From NCBI GenBank assembly GCA_043751715.1, contig JAYUZO010000146.1, positions 1 to 24,141 of the forward strand: a stretch of 24,141 nucleotides of DNA. Reading direction: 5' to 3'. Positions 7,651-15,523 of this stretch are shown here, piece after piece. Made by a program: the position numbers and the translations under genes. Numbering within the stretch: the first letter of the stretch is position 1; the number at the start of each line of letters is the position of its first letter. This DNA comes from JAAFHS01 sp043751715 (GTDB lineage Bacteria > Pseudomonadota > Alphaproteobacteria > Rhodobacterales > Rhodobacteraceae). The notes below the pieces were generated by a model. That model was not told the origin of the DNA and searched no databases. It saw only the letters and a program-made list of their open reading frames with translations.

Positions 7651-7671
7651 GGATGGGCAATCTGCCCATCC
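7651..7671. repeat. Palindromic repeat at the tkt/doxX junction (copy 1)
   Basis: A perfect 9-bp inverted repeat, GGATGGGCA and TGCCCATCC, with a 3-base loop (ATC) lies between the convergent tkt and doxX stop codons. No T-run follows, so it is a poor classical terminator, although it may protect or terminate both transcripts. The same hairpin with a four-base loop recurs at 23306-23331. Confidence 0.75.
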
Positions 7672-7682
7672 TGCCAACAGGA

Positions 7683-8042
7683 TCACCGCAAGGCAAACCG
7701 CCCTGCCCCATGTGCCGCCAGCACAAGGCAGCCCCCGGCAATCGCCCAGTTTTTCACAAAGATCGACATCTGCCACGGGTCAGCCGGAATCAGGTGAAAC
7801 ACGCTTGTCACCATGCAATACCCCGCCAGCACCCCCGCCACCATGCGCACCTGCACCCCCGCAATTAGCGCCAACCCTGCCAGCAGGTTGAACGCCAACG
7901 CCGGCCAGACCAGCCACACGGGCCAGCCGAACCCCGCCAGCAGCCCCTCAACAGCGCCCGGACTGGTCCATTTCTGCGCCGCGCCGCCCAGAAACAGCAG
8001 CGCAATCAGCACCCGCCCCACCAGAACCGCAAGGTCGCCCAT
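7683..8042 (-). CDS. DoxX family membrane protein
   Basis: This 119-residue protein has about four membrane helices (roughly 5-22, 40-62, 66-84 and 96-112). It opens with VGRVLIALLFLGGAAQKW, the pattern of the first DoxX helix, and has an FHLIPADPWQMSIFVKNWAI segment typical of the family's third-to-fourth helix turn. DoxX proteins are inner-membrane proteins of varied function, some tied to quinone-linked oxidation or thiol redox balance; no specific substrate can be assigned. Its ATG shares one base with the TGA of the DUF808 gene upstream (TGATG), so the two are likely translated together. Confidence 0.82.
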   Translation of the reverse strand: MGDLAVLVGRVLIALLFLGGAAQKWTSPGAVEGLLAGFGWPVWLVWPALAFNLLAGLALIAGVQVRMVAGVLAGYCMVTSVFHLIPADPWQMSIFVKNWAIAGGCLVLAAHGAGRFALR

Positions 8043-9010
8043 CAGTGTGCTGCCTTCTTTCCGGCCATCATGGCCACCAAAGGCCCGATCACCCGTGTTG
8101 CCACCGGGATCAGCAGCAATCCAAGGATCAGCCCGAAAATCCCGTCAAAAAACGCCGTCACCGCCCATGCCACAAACCCCGCAGCCACCGGCACCGCATG
8201 CACCGCCAATTCCGCCAGATGATGGATCTGGTCATACAGCCATGACCACCCCAGCACATCCAGCCCGTGCACCACGATATTGCCGCCCACCCACAGCATC
8301 GCCGCCGTGCCCACCGTCGACAGAAACGCCATCAGCTTTGGCATGGCCAGCACCAGCCCCCGCCCGAATGCCCGCATAGCCCCCGTGCGTGATGTCGCAG
8401 CAAGGCGCAGCCCCACATCATCCATCTTTACGATCAGCGCCACCACGCCATACACCACCACCGTGATCACAATCCCCACAATGGCCAGCGTAATGCCCTG
8501 CATCCATGGGCTGGGGCTTTCAATCGTGGCCAAGGCGATGGTCATGATTTCCGCCGACAGGATGAAATCCGTCTTGATCGCCCCCGCGATCTTTTCTTCC
8601 TCCAGATGGGCCGGGTCTTTTGTATCAAAATCCGCCTTAACCTCATCGTCGGCATGCGGCGCAAAGATGTGGAACACCTTTTCAGCGCCTTCAAAGCACA
8701 GATAGGCCCCCCCCAGCATCAACAGCGGCGTGATTGCCACCGGCAGGAACACATTCAGCAGCATCAGCCCCGGCAGCAGGATCACCAGCTTGTTCTTTAC
8801 CGACCCAAGCGCAATCCGCCAGATGATCGGCAATTCCCGGTCCGCAGAAAAGCCGTGCACATACTTTGGCGTCACCGCCGCATCATCAATCACCACGCCC
8901 GCAGCCTTGACCCCTGCCTTGGCCGTCGCCGCGGCGATATCGTCAATTGACGCTGCCGCCAGTTTGGCAATCGCTGCCACATCATCCAGCAGGGCTATCA
9001 GACCGCTCAT
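8042..9010 (-). CDS. DUF808/YedI family membrane protein
   Basis: This 322-residue inner-membrane protein matches the DUF808 (YedI-like) family: MSGLIALLDDVAAIAKLAA at the N-terminus, VVIDDAAVTPKYVHGF (about 39-54) and KIAGAIKTDFILSAEIMTIAL (about 140-160). Membrane segments are likely at about 75-107, 171-195, 216-246 and 268-315. The first 70 residues, rich in alanine and aspartate, are probably cytoplasmic. The role of the family is not established. The ATG at 9010 has GGAGAG close upstream. It is the first gene of a two-gene minus-strand unit with doxX and divergent from the small membrane protein at 9081. Confidence 0.88.
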   Translation of the reverse strand: MSGLIALLDDVAAIAKLAAASIDDIAAATAKAGVKAAGVVIDDAAVTPKYVHGFSADRELPIIWRIALGSVKNKLVILLPGLMLLNVFLPVAITPLLMLGGAYLCFEGAEKVFHIFAPHADDEVKADFDTKDPAHLEEEKIAGAIKTDFILSAEIMTIALATIESPSPWMQGITLAIVGIVITVVVYGVVALIVKMDDVGLRLAATSRTGAMRAFGRGLVLAMPKLMAFLSTVGTAAMLWVGGNIVVHGLDVLGWSWLYDQIHHLAELAVHAVPVAAGFVAWAVTAFFDGIFGLILGLLLIPVATRVIGPLVAMMAGKKAAH

Positions 9011-9080
9011 GTCGCTCTCCGGTTTCGCTTTGCCTCAGGTGCAACTTCATCTAGCCTGCCATGGGTGCAGGGAAAACAGC

Positions 9081-9224
9081 ATGACCACCAAAGCCGCCAT
9101 CATTCTTGCCGGTGTCATCATTCTGGCACTGATCCTGGACCGCGTGTTGAATGCGGGTACGGCAACCCTGTTCTTGATGCGCAAGATTGTCGGACTGGTG
9201 GAGTATGCGGCCTTCTGGCGTTGA
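9081..9224 (+). CDS. Small 47-residue single-span membrane protein
   Basis: A 47-codon gene, MTTKAAIILAGVIILALILD at its N-terminus, has one membrane span (about 5-20) and a short tail ending EYAAFWR. The ATG at 9081 has AGGGAA eight bases upstream. From memory, similar short proteins with a lone helix and an aromatic-arginine C-terminus occur in other Rhodobacterales; I could not check this. It lies 93 bases before gap on the same strand and is divergent from the DUF808 gene. The open frame continues upstream to 8730 without family support, so the short form is preferred. The function is unknown. Confidence 0.7.
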   Translation: MTTKAAIILAGVIILALILDRVLNAGTATLFLMRKIVGLVEYAAFWR

Positions 9225-9317
9225 ACCTGCGCAAATCAGTTGAAACTTGCTGCTGTTTCTGGTTCTGCAACGCACACAAGTTTTTCCGGCAAGACCGGGC
9301 CATTTCAGGAGAATGCC

Positions 9318-10319
9318 ATGACCGTCAAGGTTGCCATCAACGGGTTTGGCCGCATCGGCCGCAACGTGCTGCGCGCGATCATCGAATCGGGGCGCACCGA
9401 TATTGAGGTGGTGGCGATCAATGATCTGGGCCCGGTGGAAACCAACGCGCATCTGTTGCGGTTTGATTCGGTGCATGGCCGCTTTCCCGGCACGGTCACG
9501 ACGACGGCCACCACGATCGACGCAGGCCGTGGCCCGATCGAGGTGACGGCGATCAAGAACCCGGCTGATCTGCCCTGGGCGCATGTGGATATCGTGATGG
9601 AATGCACGGGCATCTTCACGTCCAAGCAAAAATGCATGGCCCATCTGGAAAATGGTGCCAAGCGCGTGCTGATTTCGGCGCCGGGTGATGGCGCGGACAA
9701 GACGATTGTGTACGGCGTGAACCACAACACGCTGACGAAAGATGATCTGGTGGTATCCAACGCATCTTGCACCACCAACTGCCTGTCGCCGGTGGCCTAT
9801 GTACTGAACAACCTGATCGGCATCGAAAAGGGCATGATGACCACGATCCACAGCTATACGGGCGATCAGCCCACGCTGGATACCATGCACAAGGATCTGT
9901 ACCGCGGCCGGGCGGCGGCGCTGAGCATGATCCCGACCAGTACCGGGGCGGCCAAGGCGGTAGGGTTGGTGCTGCCCGATCTGAAGGGCCGGTTGGACGG
10001 TTTTGCCATCCGGGTGCCCACGCCGAATGTCAGCGTGGTGGACCTGAAGTTCATCGCCAAGCGCGCAACCAGCGTTGAAGAAATCAATGCGGCGATCAAG
10101 GCCGCCGCCGATGGACCGCTGAAGGGCATTCTGGGCTATACCGAGGCCAAAAACGTATCGTCTGATTTCAACCATGACCCGCATTCAAGCGTATTCCACA
10201 TGGACCAGACCAAGGTGATGGACGGCACGTTCTGTTCGATCCTGTCATGGTATGACAATGAATGGGGCTTCTCAAACCGCATGGCTGATACGGCCGTGGC
10301 GATGGGCAAGCTGATCTGA
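9318..10319 (+). CDS. gap: Glyceraldehyde-3-phosphate dehydrogenase, type I
   Basis: This enzyme oxidises glyceraldehyde 3-phosphate with NAD and phosphate in glycolysis and can run in reverse in gluconeogenesis or the Calvin cycle. The 333-residue protein shows the Rossmann start VAINGFGRIGRNVLRA (5-20), aspartate 36 in VAINDL (favouring NAD over NADP), the catalytic SNASCTTNC with C151, and H178 in TTIHSYTGDQ. I chose the ATG at 9318, which follows AGGAGA, over the upstream in-frame start at 9240. A strong terminator follows at 10340-10366, so gap ends its transcription unit. Confidence 0.97.
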   Translation: MTVKVAINGFGRIGRNVLRAIIESGRTDIEVVAINDLGPVETNAHLLRFDSVHGRFPGTVTTTATTIDAGRGPIEVTAIKNPADLPWAHVDIVMECTGIFTSKQKCMAHLENGAKRVLISAPGDGADKTIVYGVNHNTLTKDDLVVSNASCTTNCLSPVAYVLNNLIGIEKGMMTTIHSYTGDQPTLDTMHKDLYRGRAAALSMIPTSTGAAKAVGLVLPDLKGRLDGFAIRVPTPNVSVVDLKFIAKRATSVEEINAAIKAAADGPLKGILGYTEAKNVSSDFNHDPHSSVFHMDQTKVMDGTFCSILSWYDNEWGFSNRMADTAVAMGKLI

Positions 10320-10339
10320 TCTCTGTTGTTTTGTTGGTG

Positions 10340-10366
10340 AAAGGGCAGCTTTGGCTGCCCTTTTTT
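10340..10366 (+). terminator. Rho-independent terminator of gap
   Basis: A 10-bp stem (10340-10349 with 10354-10363) has a TTTG loop and runs into six T (10361-10366). It begins 21 bases after the gap stop codon. Confidence 0.92.
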
Positions 10367-10415
10367 CATGCCAAAGCCATGCAAAAAACGCATAGCCGCA
10401 CCGCAGCATTGGACG

Positions 10416-10444
10416 TTGTTTGCGGTAACAGGGCGGCCCATATT
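10416..10444 (+). promoter_or_regulatory. Candidate promoter of the DUF1127-like gene
   Basis: TTGTTT (10416-10421) and CATATT (10439-10444) are separated by 17 bases and fit a weak sigma-70-type promoter. The site lies between the gap terminator and the small gene at 10496, where an independent promoter is needed. The match is only four of six at the -10 element. Confidence 0.25.
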
Positions 10445-10495
10445 CGCCGTGCAAGGCAGAACAAGCAGACCCTTGCAGATGAGATGGAGAAGAAA

Positions 10496-10663
10496 ATGAA
10501 TGTAATTGCCCAGTTCAAGGAAGCGTTTGAAAAGCGCGCCCTTTACGTGAAGACCCGCGATGAAATCGCACAGCTGCCGCTGGATGTGGCGCTGGACCTT
10601 GATCTTTTTCCCGGTGATGCTGAACGCATCGCCTATGACGCCGTGTATGGCAAAGCCGCCTGA
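10496..10663 (+). CDS. Small DUF1127-like protein
   Basis: The 55-residue product begins MNVIAQFKEAFEKRALYVKTRDEI and ends ERIAYDAVYGKAA. The spacing ALY..TRDEI..L, followed by a helix ending in YGK, resembles DUF1127 (YjiS-like) proteins of Rhodobacterales, but the usual arginine-rich, LxDIGI-like segment is replaced by an acidic DVALDLDLFPGD. Some small DUF1127 proteins take part in RNA or stress regulation in alphaproteobacteria; that role is not shown here. GGAGAAG precedes the ATG. The gene is framed by the gap terminator upstream and its own terminator downstream, so it is an independent short transcript. Confidence 0.7.
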   Translation: MNVIAQFKEAFEKRALYVKTRDEIAQLPLDVALDLDLFPGDAERIAYDAVYGKAA

Positions 10664-10685
10664 TCGCTACGGCAGGACAGGATGC

Positions 10686-10720
10686 AAAGGCCCGTGTGCA
10701 GGAATGCGCGCGGGCCTTTT
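10686..10720 (+). terminator. Terminator of the DUF1127-like gene
   Basis: A 15-bp stem (10686-10700 with 10705-10719, two G-T pairs) with a GGAA loop ends in TTTT. It starts 23 bases after the stop codon. On the minus strand only three T follow it, so it may also serve the convergent crotonase gene, but weakly. Confidence 0.85.
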
Positions 10721-10726
10721 GGTTTG

Positions 10727-11494
10727 TCATTTCCCGGTAAAGGCAGGTTTGCGCTTTTGCAGAAACGCCATCACACCCTCGGTAAAGTCTGTGGTTGCAC
10801 CGCACTGGCCCTGCCACACAGCCTCGGCGGCCAATTGTTCGGGTAAGGTGGCCGTGGCTGACGCGCGCAACAGCGCTTTGATTCCGCGGTAGGCAGTCGC
10901 AGGCCCGATGGCGAGTTTTGCGGCGCGGGCCTGCCAATGCGCGGCGAAATCCGCGTCGGGCACGCAGTCATAAATCATGCCCCAATCCGCCGCCTGCCGC
11001 GCCGGGATACTGTCGGCAAACAGCATCGCCCCCATGGCGCGTGGCATGCCAACCTGACGCGGCAGCCAATAGGTGCCGCCCGCATCGGGCACGAGGCCGA
11101 TTTTCGTGAAGGATTGCGCGAAACTTGCAGACTCGGCGGCAATTACCACATCGCAGCCAAGCGCAAGGTTCGCCCCTGCCCCCACAGCCGGGCCATTGAC
11201 AGCGGCAATGGTAGGGATCGGGCAATCGGCAATGGCCAGCAGCAAGGGTTCATATTCATCGCGCAAGGTGCGTTCCAGATCAACATCGGCCAAGGATTTG
11301 GCATCGGTCAGATCCTGCCCGGATGAAAACCCGCGCCCGGCACCCGTAATCACCAGCACCCGCGCCTCTGCCACTGCCCGCGCCACCGCCGCCTGCAATC
11401 CCTGCCGCACCGCACGGTTCAACGCATTCATCACCGATGCGCGGTTGATCGTTGCCACGGCCACGCCGTCTGTCAGGGTATAAAGCACGTCCAT
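10727..11494 (-). CDS. Enoyl-CoA hydratase/isomerase family protein, PaaG-like
   Basis: This 255-residue crotonase-fold protein has the acyl-CoA motifs SSGQDL (57-62) and NGPAVGAGANLALGCD (100-115), which form the oxyanion hole. The stretch FAQSFTKIGLVPDAGGTYWLPRQ (125-147, with D137) and the following MGAMLFADSIPARQAADWG look most like PaaG, the ring-epoxide/enoyl-CoA isomerase of phenylacetate breakdown. No other paa gene is present, so a general fatty-acid or enoyl-CoA isomerase role is as likely. I chose the ATG at 11494, with AAGGTG upstream, over an in-frame start at 11551. It lies 66 bases after ccmH on the same strand and may be cotranscribed. Confidence 0.88.
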   Translation of the reverse strand: MDVLYTLTDGVAVATINRASVMNALNRAVRQGLQAAVARAVAEARVLVITGAGRGFSSGQDLTDAKSLADVDLERTLRDEYEPLLLAIADCPIPTIAAVNGPAVGAGANLALGCDVVIAAESASFAQSFTKIGLVPDAGGTYWLPRQVGMPRAMGAMLFADSIPARQAADWGMIYDCVPDADFAAHWQARAAKLAIGPATAYRGIKALLRASATATLPEQLAAEAVWQGQCGATTDFTEGVMAFLQKRKPAFTGK

Positions 11495-11560
11495 CAGGGC
11501 ACCTTTTGCAGTTTTCGGCACCCTACCCTGCGCCCGTTGCCGTGCCAGCAAAACGCCGCG

Positions 11561-11998
11561 TCAATCGCCGGTCAGATCGCGCAAACGCGCCTGTTCCGCC
11601 TCGGTCAGATCGGCCTGTTCGCCCCGTTTGCGCGTGCTGGCCACGGCAATCGCCCCACCCGCCAGCAGCATGGCAGGGCCCGCCAACCATAACAGCCAGT
11701 TCAGCCCCCGCACCGGCGGGTTCAGCAGCACGAATTCACCGTAGCGTGCAACAAGGAAGTCCTTCACCTGCGCGTCCGTATCCCCCGCCACCAGCCGTTC
11801 GCGCACCAGAATGCGCAGATCGCGCGCGATGGAGGCGTTGCTGTCATCAATGCTTTCGCTTTGACACTGCACGCAGCGCAGATCGCGTGACAGCGCGCGC
11901 GCCCGCGCCTCCAACCCCGCATCAGGCAGCATTTCATCGGGCTGCACGGCCAATGCCGGCACCGCAAGGCACAGCCACAGGGCCAGCACCCGCATCAT
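11561..11998 (-). CDS. ccmH: Cytochrome c maturation protein CcmH
   Basis: CcmH is a membrane-anchored periplasmic thioredoxin-like reductant that keeps the CXXCH site of apocytochrome c reduced for heme attachment. The 145-residue protein has a signal peptide (about 1-17, PALA), the redox motif LRCVQC (40-45, cysteines 42 and 45), RYGEFVLLNPP (about 85-95) and a membrane helix (about 99-118) followed by a basic cytoplasmic tail. Its length matches the single-domain CcmH without the TPR (CcmI) extension. Its start overlaps the ccmF stop as ATGA, so translation is coupled. Confidence 0.95.
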   Translation of the reverse strand: MMRVLALWLCLAVPALAVQPDEMLPDAGLEARARALSRDLRCVQCQSESIDDSNASIARDLRILVRERLVAGDTDAQVKDFLVARYGEFVLLNPPVRGLNWLLWLAGPAMLLAGGAIAVASTRKRGEQADLTEAEQARLRDLTGD

Positions 11999-13962
11999 TC
12001 GGCAGGCACCGCTGCGGATTTGCGCGCGCCGGCGGCCACGCGGTAGCGCCGGTCAGACAGGCTGATCGCCCCGCCAAACGCCATCAGCAGCGCACCCCCC
12101 CACAGCCAGTTGGCAAAGGGTTCCACATAACTGCGCACCGCATAACCACCGCCATCCTGCGGATCGCCGATCACAAGATAAATGTCGCGGAACAGGCCGT
12201 AATCAATTGCCGCCTCGGTCGTCGGCATGCCTTGCACCGGGTAGAACCGCTTTTCGGGATACAGCACCGCCACCGGCGCACCATTCCGGAACACCGCCAT
12301 TTCCGCCATCGTGGTGGTATAGTTCGGCCCGTTTGCCGCCGTCACCTTGTTCAGCACCACCTCGTAGGCACCAAGCGCGAAACGGTCCCCCTCCTGTACC
12401 ACGCGGATATCCTCGATCTTCCAAGCGTTCATTGCTGCCACGGCAAAGATCGTCACACCAAGGCCCGCATGCGCCGTGGCCTTGCCCCAATCGGCGCGTG
12501 GCAAACGGCGCAGGCGGGCCAGCCGCGCAGCCACACCTTCGCGGCCCGTGCGCGACCAGATATCGGCCAAGGCCCCGAACACCACCCAGGCCCCCAGCAT
12601 CACCCCAACCGGCCCAAGCGCTGACCGCCCGGTCTGCATGGCAAATGCCAGCCCGCCAAGCGCCACCGCCAGTATTGCCGCCGGCCACAGCCCCACCACG
12701 GCCCGGCCAACGGACCCGCGTTTCCACGCCAAAGCACTGCCCACCGGCAGGATCAGCCCAAGCGCCACCATGAACGGCGTAAAGGCCGCGTTGAAGAACG
12801 GCTCACCGACGCTCAACTTGGCCCCCCAACCGATTTCGGCCACCAAGGGCCAGATCGTGCCGACAAACACCACCAGCGATGACACCGCCAGCAGGATGTT
12901 GTTCGTCACCAACGCCCCTTCGCGGGATACCAGTGAAAACACCCCCTTCGCCTCAAGCACAGACGCCCGCGCGGCGTACAGCATCAGCGCGCCGCCGGTG
13001 AACACAGCCAAAATCAGCAGGATAAACACGCCGCGTTCGGGATCATTGGCAAAGGCATGCACGGATGTGATGACGCCAGACCGCACAATAAACGTGCCAA
13101 TCAGGCTGAACCCAAACGCCAGAATGGCCAGCAGCACCGTCCACGCCTTCAGGCTTTCACGCTTTTCCACCACGATGGCACTGTGCAGCAGGGCCGCCGC
13201 AAACAGCCATGGCATAAAGGACGCGTTTTCAACCGGGTCCCAGAACCAGAACCCACCCCAACCCAGTTCATAATACGCCCACCAAGACCCCAGGGCGATG
13301 CCAATGGTCAGGAATATCCACGCAGCCAACGTCCATGGCCGCACCCAGCGGCCCCATGCGGCATCAACGCGGCCTTCGATCAGGGCGGCCACTGCAAAGG
13401 AAAACGCCATGCTCAGGCCGACATAGCCCAGATACAGAAACGGCGGATGAAAGGCCAAACCGGGGTCTTGCAACAACGGGTTCAGATCGCGCCCGTCCAT
13501 GGGCGGAAATTCAAGCCGCAAGAACGGGTTTGATGTCAGCAGCATGAACAGCAGGAACGCCACGCCGATTGACCCCTGCACGGCAATCACGCGGGCGCGC
13601 AGAGAGGCCGGAAGATTGTCACCAAACACCGCCGCACAGGCCCCAAACAGCGCCAGAATCAGCACCCACAGCAAAAGTGATCCTTCGTGATTGCCCCATG
13701 TGCCCGCGATTTTATACAGCATCGGCTTCAGCGTATGGGAATTGACCACCACCACAGCCAGTGAAAAGTCAGACACGATGAACGCATGCATCAGCGCTGC
13801 AAACGCAAATGCCACCAGCAGCAGTTGCACCATGGCTGCGGGTTCTGCCACAGCCATCCACGCCCGGTTCCCACGATGTGCGCCCACCAACGGCACAATC
13901 GTTTGGATTGTGGCCACGGCCAGTGCAAGGATCAGGGCAAAGTGTCCGAGTTCAACAATCAT
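11995..13962 (-). CDS. ccmF: Heme lyase subunit CcmF
   Basis: CcmF is the large multi-span membrane subunit that transfers heme to apocytochrome c in the Ccm (System I) pathway, together with CcmH and CcmI. This 655-residue protein has many hydrophobic helices and the tryptophan-rich heme-handling WWD segment (about 227-252, WGGFWFWDPVENASF), with conserved histidines near 172, 260 and 301. Length is normal. The ATG at 13962 follows GGAGG at about six bases. Only ccmF and ccmH of the system are here; ccmE, ccmI and ccmABCD must lie elsewhere. The upstream neighbour is the Lrp-type regulator gene, in the same direction, across 78 bases. Confidence 0.97.
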   Translation of the reverse strand: MIVELGHFALILALAVATIQTIVPLVGAHRGNRAWMAVAEPAAMVQLLLVAFAFAALMHAFIVSDFSLAVVVVNSHTLKPMLYKIAGTWGNHEGSLLLWVLILALFGACAAVFGDNLPASLRARVIAVQGSIGVAFLLFMLLTSNPFLRLEFPPMDGRDLNPLLQDPGLAFHPPFLYLGYVGLSMAFSFAVAALIEGRVDAAWGRWVRPWTLAAWIFLTIGIALGSWWAYYELGWGGFWFWDPVENASFMPWLFAAALLHSAIVVEKRESLKAWTVLLAILAFGFSLIGTFIVRSGVITSVHAFANDPERGVFILLILAVFTGGALMLYAARASVLEAKGVFSLVSREGALVTNNILLAVSSLVVFVGTIWPLVAEIGWGAKLSVGEPFFNAAFTPFMVALGLILPVGSALAWKRGSVGRAVVGLWPAAILAVALGGLAFAMQTGRSALGPVGVMLGAWVVFGALADIWSRTGREGVAARLARLRRLPRADWGKATAHAGLGVTIFAVAAMNAWKIEDIRVVQEGDRFALGAYEVVLNKVTAANGPNYTTTMAEMAVFRNGAPVAVLYPEKRFYPVQGMPTTEAAIDYGLFRDIYLVIGDPQDGGGYAVRSYVEPFANWLWGGALLMAFGGAISLSDRRYRVAAGARKSAAVPAE

Positions 13963-14040
13963 GATCGGCCTCCTAGCAGCGTTCTAGCGCGAAGGCCCGC
14001 GCGCGACCATGGGCCAAACGTCACATCGTGGTGCGTAAGG

Positions 14041-14502
14041 TCAGCGTTTGCCCGCGCGCCGGGTCGACAGGATCAGGTTGGTTTCCGATTGCATCACGCC
14101 ATCAATCTCGCGGATGCGAAAGATCACGCTGTCCAGATCCTCCAGCGTTTGCGCGGCAAGATCTGCGATCAGATCCCATTTTCCATTGGTCGAATGCACC
14201 GCTGTCACAGCCGCAAACCCCGCAAGCCGCGCCATAATGCGTTCGGCCCCCCGCCCTTCGATTCCGATCAGCATCAGGCCGCGCACCGGGGCGGGTGCTG
14301 CATCGGCGCGTGTCAGCACTGTAAAACCCGCGATGTCGCCCCGTTGTTGCAGCCGTTCAATGCGAATGCGCACCGTCGCCCGGCTTAGCCCAAGACGGGT
14401 TGCAAGATCAGACAGCGAAGCCCGCCCGTCGCGGCGCAGCTCTGCCAGAAGCCGGGTATCTGTATCGTCCAATTTGGTGATCTTTTCTATCGTTATGCAC
14501 AT
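14041..14502 (-). CDS. Lrp/AsnC family regulator of the arginase operon
   Basis: This 153-residue regulator has an N-terminal winged-helix domain (LDDTDTRLLAELRRDGRASLSDLATRLGLSRATVRIRIERL, about 11-51) and a C-terminal RAM ligand-binding domain (about 73-147), the Lrp/AsnC layout. It is divergent from the arginase-ornithine cyclodeaminase genes, 83 bases away, and most likely senses an amino acid, such as arginine or ornithine, to control them; this is inference from context. The start is uncertain between the ATG at 14502 (AAAGA nearby) and the ATG at 14514; the frame is open to 14613. A dyad at 14513-14559 lies in the gap if the shorter form is right. Confidence 0.9.
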   Translation of the reverse strand: MCITIEKITKLDDTDTRLLAELRRDGRASLSDLATRLGLSRATVRIRIERLQQRGDIAGFTVLTRADAAPAPVRGLMLIGIEGRGAERIMARLAGFAAVTAVHSTNGKWDLIADLAAQTLEDLDSVIFRIREIDGVMQSETNLILSTRRAGKR

Positions 14503-14512
14503 ATCTTTACGC

Positions 14513-14559
14513 ATTTCGCGCAGCTTGGCGATGGCATGTTTCACAAACTGCGCAGAAAT
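14513..14559. promoter_or_regulatory. Candidate operator dyad in the regulator/arginase gap
   Basis: ATTTCGCGCAG (14513-14523) and CTGCGCAGAAAT (14548-14559) are inverted copies that differ by a single inserted T. Their centres are about 36 bases apart, a little over three helical turns. They lie in the divergent gap, where an Lrp/AsnC regulator of both genes would bind. This is a sequence observation; binding is inferred. Confidence 0.35.
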
Positions 14560-14585
14560 TGCCACAGACAGCGAAAGGCATTCCC

Positions 14586-15509
14586 ATGGCACATACGATT
14601 CTGATTGGCGCACCTGTTGATACCGGGCAAAAGAACCCCGGCTGCATCATGGGGCCTGCCGCCTACCGTGTGGCCGGTCTGGCCGGTGCTTTGCGCGATC
14701 TGGGGCACGGGGTAGACGATTGGGGAGATGTCGCCTTGCCAGCCCTTGCCGACGTCAGCCACCCGAACCCGGCGGTGCATCACCTTGCTGAAACGTTGGG
14801 TTGGACGGATGTGCTGGCTGACCGCGTGGATGATGCGCTGTCGGCGGGTGGCATGCCCATCATCATGGGGGGCGATCATTCGCTGGCGCTTGGGTCTGTG
14901 GCGGCGGCTGCAGCATTTGCGGCCCGCAACGGGCGGCCCCTGTTCCTGCTGTGGCTGGACGCCCATTCAGATTTTCATACGTTTGACACCACCACCAGCG
15001 GCAATCTGCACGGCACGCCGTTGGCCTATATCGCCGGGCGTGATGGCTTTGCCCCCTTCCCCGCCTTTCCCGCGCCTGTTCCCGCCGACCGGATTTGCCT
15101 GTTCGGTATCCGGTCTGTTGACGCCGCCGAACACGCCGCCCTGTTGCACCATGACATTGCCATCAACGATATGCGCGTGCTGGATGAACAAGGTATCGTT
15201 GCCCCGCTGCGCACCTTTCTGAACCATGTGCGCGCCCATGGCGGCATGCTGCATGTATCACTGGACGTTGATTTCATGGATCCGTCGGTGGCCCCCGCCG
15301 TGGGTACCACCGTGCCGGGTGGCACAACCCTGCGTGAGGCGCATCTGGTGATGGAGGTGCTGCATGAAGCGGGCCTTGTCACCTCGCTTGATCTGGTCGA
15401 ACTGAACCCCTTTCTGGATGAACGTGGCCGCACGGCCCGTGTGATGGTTGACCTTGTGGCCTCACTTATGGGGCGCAAGGTGTTTGACCGCATGACCCGA
15501 AGCCTTTGA
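14586..15509 (+). CDS. rocF: Arginase
   Basis: Arginase splits arginine into ornithine and urea with a two-manganese centre. All metal motifs are present in the 307-residue protein: GGDHS (95-99, H98), DAHSD (125-129), SLDVDFMDP (225-233, D227 and D229), and E272 in VELNP. Length is normal for bacterial arginase. I chose the ATG at 14586 preceded by AAGG at good spacing. The next gene, ornithine cyclodeaminase, starts 14 bases after the stop, so the pair converts arginine to proline. Agmatinase and other ureohydrolases share the motifs, but the ornithine cyclodeaminase partner favours arginase. Confidence 0.94.
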   Translation: MAHTILIGAPVDTGQKNPGCIMGPAAYRVAGLAGALRDLGHGVDDWGDVALPALADVSHPNPAVHHLAETLGWTDVLADRVDDALSAGGMPIIMGGDHSLALGSVAAAAAFAARNGRPLFLLWLDAHSDFHTFDTTTSGNLHGTPLAYIAGRDGFAPFPAFPAPVPADRICLFGIRSVDAAEHAALLHHDIAINDMRVLDEQGIVAPLRTFLNHVRAHGGMLHVSLDVDFMDPSVAPAVGTTVPGGTTLREAHLVMEVLHEAGLVTSLDLVELNPFLDERGRTARVMVDLVASLMGRKVFDRMTRSL

Positions 15510-15523
15510 TCAGGAGCCTAGAA

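Noticed and set aside
9051..10184. 377-codon open frame antisense to gap
   Set aside because: Same kind of shadow: low-complexity H/Q/R-rich translation, opposite a well-supported gap gene.
11452..12624. 390-codon open frame antisense to ccmH and ccmF
   Set aside because: Proline/arginine-rich shadow running across three convincing minus-strand genes.
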